A DNA stretch of 9,417 nt from CALRGE01 sp964365765. Lineage in GTDB: Bacteria > Patescibacteriota > Gracilibacteria > UBA1369 > 2-02-FULL-48-14. A program made the position numbers and the translations under genes. The stretch covers positions 1-9,417 of the forward strand of contig CAYIRB010000042.1 in assembly GCA_964365765.1 (NCBI GenBank). Direction: 5' to 3'. The number at the start of each line of letters is the position of its first letter. The first letter of the stretch is position 1. Shown here piece after piece: positions 1 to 5,648 of this stretch. The notes below the pieces were generated by a model. That model saw only the letters and a list, made by a program, of their open reading frames with translations, did no database searches and was not told the origin of the DNA.

Positions 1-163
1 CATTCCAACCTGCAAAAAACCCGCCGAACACATCCACCATACGCAAATTTTCGCGCTTTCACATACGCATGACCCGAGATACCTTGCGCCACTCTGCCGT
101 GAACACCATGCCATCGCGCACGCGATAAACCTCAAAATTCAAGAAAAACGAATGCGGAGTTAA
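1..163 (+). CDS. HNH-like zinc-binding protein, C-terminal fragment (5' end outside window)
   Basis: The reading frame starting at base 2 stays open from the left edge to a TAA at 161-163, giving 53 residues and no start codon. The peptide has a Cys at residue 4, His-Ile-His-His at 10-13, then His-Asp-Pro-Arg-Tyr at 23-27, Leu-Cys-x2-His-His at 31-36 and Ala-His at 39-40. This spacing is typical of the beta-beta-alpha metal fold of HNH-type proteins, in which the His-His pair is the catalytic region and the Cys/His residues bind zinc; a further Cys would be expected just left of the window. The last dozen residues are charged and helical. HNH proteins are often nucleases, but many small ones have no proven activity, so I do not assign a substrate. 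The gene converges on the minus-strand train, with 5 bases between the two stop codons. The other two plus-strand frames do not give a comparable motif. Confidence 0.72.
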   Translation, partial: IPTCKKPAEHIHHTQIFALSHTHDPRYLAPLCREHHAIAHAINLKIQEKRMRS

Positions 164-169
164 AAACTC
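157..169. terminator. weak possible bidirectional terminator hairpin between convergent stops
   Basis: A perfect 5-bp stem (GAGTT at 157-161, AACTC at 165-169) with a 3-base loop lies across the two convergent stop codons. A second, longer-range pair (GCGGAGTT at 154-161 with AACTCCGC at 191-198) shares the left arm. On the minus strand a run of five T follows about 8 bases after the stem; on the plus strand there is no clear T run. The position suits a shared terminator, but the stem is short and chance is a real alternative. Confidence 0.22.
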
Positions 170-567
170 TAAAGGTTCTTATTCCGGCTCAACTCCGCGT
201 CCAGGTCAAAGTTATTGCCCTTGCCGCTTCTTCCGTAGTCGTCAGCTAACTTTACAACATCATCCAGATCGTTGGTCGAAACCTCAAGAATTTCCGAGTC
301 TTCAATTGCTTCGGCGCGGTGAATCGTGAGAGGCGGAATATCCAATTTGTCTCCCGGATTCAAAATCACTTCTTCTTTTCCCATGAGAAATTTTACTTTG
401 CCGGAAAGAAGGTACTGGGTTTCGGTCTTTTTTTCGTGATATTGAAGCGAATAGCGGTGGCCTTTGTTGATATGCAAAATTTTGCCGACGTACTCGGGTT
501 GAACGGCGAACCATATTTCATGGCCCCAAGGTTTGGGAACGCGTTTTACTTCATTTCTTTTTTCCAT
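169..567 (-). CDS. type II mannose-6-phosphate isomerase-like cupin
   Basis: This 132-residue single-domain cupin matches the C-terminal isomerase domain of bifunctional ManC/AlgA-type enzymes, which interconvert fructose-6-phosphate and mannose-6-phosphate. Visible family features are Lys-Pro-Trp-Gly at 12-15 near the N-terminus, Gly-His-Arg-x-Ser-x-Gln-x-His at 36-44 followed by Glu49, Pro-Gly-Asp at 71-73, the second cupin motif ending in His83, and Tyr-Gly-Arg at 111-113. Gln42, His44, Glu49 and His83 are the likely metal ligands. The usual Glu-His-Trp after the first motif reads Glu-Thr-Gln here. I chose the ATG at 567, which overlaps the end of the guanylyltransferase gene by 17 bases; a TTG five codons upstream (582) would give 137 residues. 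Neither start has a clear ribosome binding site, so translational coupling is likely. It may act as isomerase or only as a partner or binding domain; the sequence does not decide. Confidence 0.85.
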   Translation of the reverse strand: MEKRNEVKRVPKPWGHEIWFAVQPEYVGKILHINKGHRYSLQYHEKKTETQYLLSGKVKFLMGKEEVILNPGDKLDIPPLTIHRAEAIEDSEILEVSTNDLDDVVKLADDYGRSGKGNNFDLDAELSRNKNL

Positions 568-1594
568 GTATTTTGGAGACAATTTTTTTTAAATCCTGCG
601 ATTTGTCGAGCGGGCAGACCAGAGTATGGCCTTTCACTTTTACCACCGCCATATTTTTAAGTCCGAAGGCGGCGATTTGATTCTCCGTTTCATTATAAAC
701 TACGCTTCCTTCGCAATCTTCAAGCAAAACTTTTCCTTTTTTGAGATTGTCTTTCGGATTGGATGTGAGTTCTTCATGTAAAGATTGCCATGTTCCGATG
801 GCGCTCCATCCCAAATCCGCCGGAATTATTCGTACTTTTTTTGGATCCGTTTTCTCCATTATTCCGAAGTCGATTGAAATTTTGTCGCAGGCCGGATAAT
901 GCTCCAACATTTGTTCGCCGCGCTGAATCGCTTTTAGATGTTTATATGTTTGAGGAAGGTGTTTTTCGTATTCTTTCATTATGGTTGAGACTTTCCACAC
1001 GTAGTAGCCGGTATTCCAAAGATAGCTGTATGAGCTTAGGAATTTTTTCGCGGTTTCATAGTCCGGCTTTTCTTTGAACTCTTTGAATTCGTAAACTTCA
1101 ACTCCGTCGACTTCCTTAATCAAGTGGCCGATTTTTACGTAACCCAAATGCACGTTCGGATATTTTGCTTTAACTTCAATGATATTCAGTGTATTTTCTT
1201 TTTTTGCCAACTCGGCGGCGATTTTGAGTTTTTTTTCAAATTCCTTGTTGTCTTTAACGAGATGATCCGCGTAAACCACCGCCATCACCGCTTCCGGGTC
1301 TTCTTTTCCTATCAGCGCGGCCGCGAGTCCTATGCATGGGGCGGTGTCGCGCATCGCGGGTTCGGCGATAATGTTTTTCAGCGGAATTTGCGGAGCTTGT
1401 TCCAGCACCGTCGCAACATATTCGACGTTTGTCGCTACATAGATGTCCTTTGTTTTCACAAACGAAACTCTCTCAAGAGTTTCTTGGAACATGCTTTTGT
1501 CGGTCACGAGTTTTTGGAACTGCTTCGGCTTGCTTGTGGTGCTCATTGGCCAAAGTCTTGTTCCCGCTCCGCCGGCTAAAATTACTATTTTCAT
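551..1594 (-). CDS. manC: mannose-1-phosphate guanylyltransferase
   Basis: This 347-residue enzyme is predicted to make GDP-mannose from GTP and mannose-1-phosphate in the cytoplasm, for glycan or surface polysaccharide synthesis. The N-terminal nucleotide-binding loop Gly-Gly-Ala-Gly-Thr-Arg-Leu-Trp is at residues 8-15, followed by Lys-Pro-Lys-Gln-Phe at 22-26. The metal and sugar-binding region reads Tyr-Ala-Asp-His at 108-111, where Pro-Ala-Asp-His is usual. Glu-Lys-Pro lies at 175-177, Trp-Asn-Thr-Gly at 193-196, and Gly-Trp-Ser-Ala-Ile-Gly-Thr-Trp at 262-269. After a short left-handed-helix-like tail (about 285-345) it stops, so it lacks the fused cupin of full-length ManC; the next gene supplies that part separately. 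It begins 9 bases after the prepilin peptidase stop and overlaps the cupin gene. The start ATG opens directly into the conserved first strand; no Shine-Dalgarno sequence precedes it. Assignment to the family is firm; preference for mannose is inferred from the motifs and the cupin neighbour. Confidence 0.93.
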   Translation of the reverse strand: MKIVILAGGAGTRLWPMSTTSKPKQFQKLVTDKSMFQETLERVSFVKTKDIYVATNVEYVATVLEQAPQIPLKNIIAEPAMRDTAPCIGLAAALIGKEDPEAVMAVVYADHLVKDNKEFEKKLKIAAELAKKENTLNIIEVKAKYPNVHLGYVKIGHLIKEVDGVEVYEFKEFKEKPDYETAKKFLSSYSYLWNTGYYVWKVSTIMKEYEKHLPQTYKHLKAIQRGEQMLEHYPACDKISIDFGIMEKTDPKKVRIIPADLGWSAIGTWQSLHEELTSNPKDNLKKGKVLLEDCEGSVVYNETENQIAAFGLKNMAVVKVKGHTLVCPLDKSQDLKKIVSKIHGKKK

Positions 1595-1603
1595 ACAATG
1601 GGC

Positions 1604-2359
1604 TTATACCATGAGATTGAGATACCAATCAATAAGGCCTTCACCGTAGAAAAAGACAGCGCTCGTGCCCATCGCCAGAAAGGGGCCCAGCGGAATCATG
1701 CTTTTCCCCGTCGCTTTTCTTGTCGCGAGAAGATACAAACTTATGATTGTCCCCAGTATATAAGACAGAAACAAGGCGGCGAGGGTGTTTTGCCAGCCAA
1801 GCATTAAGCCCATAAAGGCTCCTATGCGAATATCGCCGCTACCCACCCATTTGCCTTTTGAAATCCACCATTGCAGTCCGAAAAAAACGCTTCCGAGAAG
1901 GCCGCCGATAAAGGCGTTTTCAAAATTCTTCAGGTAAAACGCGGCGATTAAGGCGAACAATATTGCGGGTAACATGAACGCGTCGTGAATTTCTTGGTAC
2001 CGCAAGTCGTAAAAGAAAATCAAAATCAGAAATCCGAACAAGACAGCCCAAAGTAACCAAATATCCCATTGTTGAAATTTCATGTATAGCGCGCCGAAGC
2101 ACAGCGCCGTGCTCAATTCGATTAAAGGATATAGCGCGGATATTTTTTTGTGACAGAAAGCGCAACGCCCTTTTTGCATAATAAAACTGAGAATCGGAAT
2201 CAAGTTCCATGCGCCCAGCGCGTGTTTGCATTTCGGGCAATGAGAGCGGCCGAAAACAATGCCTTTTTCATTGTGATGCAGGCGCGGAATCAGCATGCCG
2301 AAAAAACTCCCCGCGATCAGCCCGATCAGAATCGCGTAAACTGTGAAGAAATTATTCAT
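1604..2359 (-). CDS. pilD: type IV prepilin peptidase / N-methyltransferase
   Basis: This 251-residue membrane aspartyl protease cleaves leader peptides of type IV pilin-like proteins and usually methylates the new N-terminus. An N-terminal membrane segment (about 4-25) carries Gly-Ser-Phe at 17-19 and Arg26, as in the family. A cytoplasmic loop has two Cys pairs (41/44 and 66/69) that bind zinc in the bifunctional form, preceded by Arg-Ser. The catalytic aspartates are Asp118 in Tyr-Asp-Leu-Arg and Asp176 in Gly-Ser-Gly-Asp (173-176). The C-terminal Ile-Pro-Leu-Gly-Pro-Phe-Leu (222-228) is also typical. Several hydrophobic segments span 98-240. Two deviations are that the usual Ile-Pro after the first Asp reads Ile-His, and Lys after GxGD is Arg. 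The start overlaps the TPR gene's stop by 8 bases; AGGG lies just upstream, unusually close. No pilin gene is visible here, so the substrate is elsewhere. Confidence 0.94.
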   Translation of the reverse strand: MNNFFTVYAILIGLIAGSFFGMLIPRLHHNEKGIVFGRSHCPKCKHALGAWNLIPILSFIMQKGRCAFCHKKISALYPLIELSTALCFGALYMKFQQWDIWLLWAVLFGFLILIFFYDLRYQEIHDAFMLPAILFALIAAFYLKNFENAFIGGLLGSVFFGLQWWISKGKWVGSGDIRIGAFMGLMLGWQNTLAALFLSYILGTIISLYLLATRKATGKSMIPLGPFLAMGTSAVFFYGEGLIDWYLNLMV

Positions 2360-3746
2360 TTCCCTGAATTAAGGCGTTATATCTTTCCGACGCCAATGCG
2401 CTTATGGAGTCGCCGGATTGGGAAAGTTCATATGCTTTTTTGTATTCCCATTTTGCTCCGTCAATGTTGCCTTGTTTTTCCCGAAGTCGGCCCGCGTTGT
2501 AGTGTGCCTCGGCAAAATTCGGATCGACCGAAAATGCGTTTTTAATTTCTTTATCCGCCGCGTCCAAGTCGTTTTTTTCAATGTAGACCCAGGCCATCAA
2601 ATTGTGGCTCATGGCTTCGTTCGGGAAAGTTCCCACCGCCAGTTCGGCCAGACTTAAAGCTCTGTCCAAGTCTTTTATGTACGTGATGGCTATCCAAATC
2701 GGCCTCACGAACACGTCCACGTTCCCGATGTCGATTTTCACCAAATGTTCGTAAGCCTCAAGGGATTCCTCGTATTTTTCGAGGAAAAGCTGGCTCTCGG
2801 CGATTTTTCTGTAGGCTTCGTTCTCGGGTTTAAAACCGTAGAGCACGGCCAGTTCGAATTCGTTTACGGCTTCTTCATATTTCTTTTCAAAGTAGAGTGC
2901 GACACCCAAAAAATAATGAGTTTCCGGTTTTATCGCATCCAGTTTTTTCGCTTGTTTAAACGACTCTTCAGCATCCGTATAAGATTCGGTTTTCAATTGC
3001 GCGTAACCGAGCATAATCCACACGTCTCTGTAGTCGCTCTTCGCTCCCAAAATATCCAAAGCCAATCCTTTTGCCAGTTGAAATTGTTTAACGTCGATGA
3101 ATGCCTGCGTCAGTAAAGCTTTTAGATAAACCGTTTGGCCGTCTTGCACGGCATAAGCGTTCGTGATTCTGTTTATATAAGTCGCCGGAATTGTTCCGCT
3201 GAGTGATCGGGCTTTTTCAAGTTTCTTTTTTGCGTCGTCGAATCTTCCCGAATATGAGTCCAAGAGTGCGGCGAAATATTTGCCTTCCTGCGTTTCTTTT
3301 GTGAATCCGTCGAATACGCTTTGCGCTTCCTTAAATTGCCCGTTTTTTATTAAGGCTTCACCATACATGCTCATGTATATGAGATTAAGAGAGTCGAGTT
3401 CGGATGCTTTTTTGAATTCTTCAATGGATTTGCCGTACTCGTTCAGGGCCATGTAGGCCTTCCCGAGTTTCAAATAAGCCTCCGCGCTATCCGGTTTAAG
3501 ATTGATTGCGAATGAGTATTCCGACGCGGCCAGACTGTAGTATTCGGAGTTCATCAAGCTGTCACCCTTTGAAATTCTTGTATCGAAATTCACGGGAGCC
3601 GGTGTTCGTGATTCCGTCGGCGTCTGTGACATCAAGAGATCGGTTTCTCCAAACTGCACGGCGCCTTTCGCGAATAAAACAAACATTCCTGTCAGAAGGA
3701 AAGTGCTTAGAGCGACAATTCCGATTTGTGTGTAATTATTTTTCAC
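2352..3746 (-). CDS. membrane-anchored tetratricopeptide repeat protein
   Basis: The protein has 464 residues. A hydrophobic segment at about 8-27 preceded by a lysine suggests an uncleaved N-terminal anchor or signal with the rest outside the cytoplasm. A short Thr/Pro-rich spacer (about 41-53) follows. From about residue 55 to 446 the chain consists of roughly ten TPR-type helical hairpins of 34 residues, clearest at about 88-121, 241-274, 275-308, 379-412 and 413-446; others, such as 156-240, are degenerate. TPR arrays are protein-binding scaffolds, so no enzymatic role is implied. The GTG start overlaps the ruvC stop by 11 bases, and its 3' end overlaps the prepilin peptidase start, so the two are probably translated together. 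That pairing suggests a role in pilus or envelope assembly, loosely like PilF/PilW-type TPR proteins, but this is inference from position only. No clear ribosome binding site precedes the GTG. Confidence 0.88.
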   Translation of the reverse strand: MKNNYTQIGIVALSTFLLTGMFVLFAKGAVQFGETDLLMSQTPTESRTPAPVNFDTRISKGDSLMNSEYYSLAASEYSFAINLKPDSAEAYLKLGKAYMALNEYGKSIEEFKKASELDSLNLIYMSMYGEALIKNGQFKEAQSVFDGFTKETQEGKYFAALLDSYSGRFDDAKKKLEKARSLSGTIPATYINRITNAYAVQDGQTVYLKALLTQAFIDVKQFQLAKGLALDILGAKSDYRDVWIMLGYAQLKTESYTDAEESFKQAKKLDAIKPETHYFLGVALYFEKKYEEAVNEFELAVLYGFKPENEAYRKIAESQLFLEKYEESLEAYEHLVKIDIGNVDVFVRPIWIAITYIKDLDRALSLAELAVGTFPNEAMSHNLMAWVYIEKNDLDAADKEIKNAFSVDPNFAEAHYNAGRLREKQGNIDGAKWEYKKAYELSQSGDSISALASERYNALIQGNE

Positions 3747-4239
3747 GGATATTTTTTATGTGTTGGTGATATCTTAATTCGGCGGAGAGCGCCAACGCAA
3801 GGCTAAGCGCGTCGGCGGCGTCGTCAGGTTTTGGAATTTCCTTCAGTTTAAGCTCCAACATCAGCATTTTTTGAATCGCTTTTTTATCCGCCCGCCCGTT
3901 GCCGGTAAGCGCTCTTTTCATTTCGCTTGGCGTGTATTCATGAAAAGGAACGCCGCTTTCGTTTAAAGCCAAAATGACGACGCCTCTGGCCTCGGAAACG
4001 CTGATGGCGGTACTCACGTTCTTTGAGAAAAAAATTTGTTCAATGGAGCAGATATCCGGCTTCCCGCGTGCAATAATAGCTTTTAAATCATAGTAAATTT
4101 CCTTGAGACGCGCGCTTTTTTCGGTTTTTGGCGCGGTGCGAATCACTCCATAACTCAGAAGTTCTTTTTTTGTCGGGGAAGACTCGAGTAAGGCAAAACC
4201 CGTGATGTTGAGACCCGGATCGATTCCCAGTATGCGCAT
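3736..4239 (-). CDS. ruvC: Holliday junction resolvase RuvC
   Basis: RuvC is a dimeric endonuclease that resolves Holliday junctions with RuvAB during recombination and replication repair. From the ATG at 4239 the product is 167 residues, close to the usual length. It opens with the family's Met-Arg-Ile-Leu-Gly-Ile-Asp-Pro-Gly, giving catalytic Asp7. Glu67 lies in Ser-Ile-Glu-Gln, and the last acidic pair is Asp140 and Asp143 in Asp-Ala-Ala-Asp-Ala-Leu; all four active-site carboxylates are present. The Phe-Phe-Ser-Lys-Asn segment after Glu67 (70-74) and the Lys-Arg-Ala-x2-Gly-Asn/Gly stretch at 108-115 are also typical. A TTG at 4254 would add five residues but gives an unusual N-terminus, so I prefer the ATG. 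ruvA and ruvB are not adjacent. The gene starts 15 bases after the pyruvate kinase stop and overlaps the TPR gene by 11 bases. No Shine-Dalgarno sequence is visible. Confidence 0.95.
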   Translation of the reverse strand: MRILGIDPGLNITGFALLESSPTKKELLSYGVIRTAPKTEKSARLKEIYYDLKAIIARGKPDICSIEQIFFSKNVSTAISVSEARGVVILALNESGVPFHEYTPSEMKRALTGNGRADKKAIQKMLMLELKLKEIPKPDDAADALSLALALSAELRYHQHIKNIREK

Positions 4240-4254
4240 GGGGCAATCATACAA

Positions 4255-5646
4255 TCAGGCGCTCATTTGAACAAGCGAGCGTTTTTCGTCCGACAGTTTA
4301 ATAAATATGACTTCTTGTCCGCTTTTTATATATCCCTTGCCTTTCAGGAATTTCAAGGCTTTTTCGGATTTCATGGCTTCGTCTTTCACCACTATTTTTT
4401 CGATACCCCAAAGGAAATTCAGTTCTCTTGCCGTATGAATCGAAGGTGTGATGACGATCACCGGCGTCTTGGGTCTGTGTTTCAGTACGGTTCTGGCCGT
4501 GAAACCTTTTTTGCTTAAAATGATAATTGCCCGCGCTTTTATTTTCTCCGCTATATAGCAGGCGTTTAAGGCCATAGTTTCGTCATCACGCATTGAGTTG
4601 ACGTTTGACGGAACGGGGGAGAGTTCTTTGTCTTTGAAGATCGCTTCCTCGGTAATTCGGGCGATGCGGGCAAGCGTGCCCACGGCTCTATATGGGTAGT
4701 CGCCGACCGCGGTTTCGTTTGAAAGCATAAATGCGTCCGCGTGGTCAAAAATGGCGTTGGCGGCATCGCTGACTTCCGCTCTCGTGGCAATCGGACTACT
4801 TATCATTGACTGCAGTATTTGAGTCGCTACGATTACCGGTTTCCCGCTCTTTCTTGATAAGGCGATAATGCGTTTTTGTTCAACGGGGACACGCTCAGCT
4901 TTTGTTTCAATACCAAGGTCGCCTCTGGCCACCATAATCGCGTCCGACACCTCGATTATTTCTTTTATATTTTTCAGTGCTTTTTTTCGCTCGATTTTGG
5001 AAATAATCATCGGCATCGCTCGATTTGCTCGTGTGATTTCCGCCCGCAGTCTTTGCACGTCGTCCGCGCTTTCGACAAATGAAAGTGCGATTGCGTCCGC
5101 GCCCAGTTTCAGAAGCATCCGCAAATCTTTTTTATCCTTTGGAGTCAGAGTCGCGGAATGCGGCAATATTGTTTCAGGCAAATTTACGCCCTTGAAGTTT
5201 TTAAGATAGCCGCCCGCCGTCACCCTCGCCTTTATGTGATTTCCGTGCACGGACAAAATTTTTGTTCGGATTAGGCCGTCTTCAATAAGGAGCGGTTCGC
5301 CCGCTTTTACTATTTTGTGCAAGTCGGGGTAGGGGATATGTATGGTTCCCGCTTCACCTTCTTTTGTTGAGAAAATAATTTGTTCGCCACTTGCCACCAA
5401 GAGCTTGCCTCCCTCAATTTTGCCAAGCCGAATTTTTGGTCCTTGCAGGTCTCCGAGTATGCTGATTATTTTCCCGCTTTCTTTCTCGATTGTTCGGATA
5501 TTCGAAACGATCTTGGTGAATTGTTCCTCCGTGCCGTGCGAACAGTTAAGCCTCGCTATGTTCATTCCGGATTCAACGAGACGTCTCAACGAACTTATAT
5601 CCTCGGTTGCCGGACCGATGGTGGCAAGGATTTTTGTCCTTCTCAT
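4255..5646 (-). CDS. pyk: pyruvate kinase
   Basis: Pyruvate kinase transfers phosphate from phosphoenolpyruvate to ADP, the last ATP-forming step of glycolysis. The 463-residue length is normal for a bacterial enzyme with A, B and C domains and no extra C-terminal domain. The first strand Arg-Thr-Lys-Ile-Leu-Ala-Thr-Ile-Gly-Pro is at 3-12; Arg32, Asn34 and Ser36 belong to the Ala-Arg-Leu-Asn-x-Ser-His-Gly motif; Asp66 starts the lidded B domain (about 68-155). The catalytic Lys217 and metal ligands Glu219 and Asp243 (Ala-Arg-Gly-Asp-Leu-Gly) are present, as is Thr288 in Thr-Arg-Ala-Glu-Val-Ser-Asp. The C domain (about 340-463) keeps a Ser/Gly/Thr loop around 378-385 where effectors bind in other members. 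Oddities are Arg for Asn after Lys-Ile-Glu (220) and Asn310 where the usual Ser-Gly-Glu-Thr-Ala has Gly. The ATG lies 2 bases after the surface protein stop, with no close ribosome binding site, so coupling is likely. Confidence 0.97.
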   Translation of the reverse strand: MRRTKILATIGPATEDISSLRRLVESGMNIARLNCSHGTEEQFTKIVSNIRTIEKESGKIISILGDLQGPKIRLGKIEGGKLLVASGEQIIFSTKEGEAGTIHIPYPDLHKIVKAGEPLLIEDGLIRTKILSVHGNHIKARVTAGGYLKNFKGVNLPETILPHSATLTPKDKKDLRMLLKLGADAIALSFVESADDVQRLRAEITRANRAMPMIISKIERKKALKNIKEIIEVSDAIMVARGDLGIETKAERVPVEQKRIIALSRKSGKPVIVATQILQSMISSPIATRAEVSDAANAIFDHADAFMLSNETAVGDYPYRAVGTLARIARITEEAIFKDKELSPVPSNVNSMRDDETMALNACYIAEKIKARAIIILSKKGFTARTVLKHRPKTPVIVITPSIHTARELNFLWGIEKIVVKDEAMKSEKALKFLKGKGYIKSGQEVIFIKLSDEKRSLVQMSA

Positions 5647-5648
5647 TG

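Noticed and set aside
1124..1579. A 151-codon plus-strand open frame opposite the guanylyltransferase
   Set aside because: The minus-strand frame contains all expected motifs of the enzyme; the opposite product is Phe/Arg-rich and looks like an antisense artefact.
4240..4254. TTG start at 4254 for ruvC
   Set aside because: It would add five residues before the conserved first strand; the ATG at 4239 gives the family's normal N-terminus.
551..4257. Alternative genetic code with TGA read as an amino acid
   Set aside because: The guanylyltransferase and pyruvate kinase genes end at TGA right where their families normally end, next to the following start, so TGA acts as stop.
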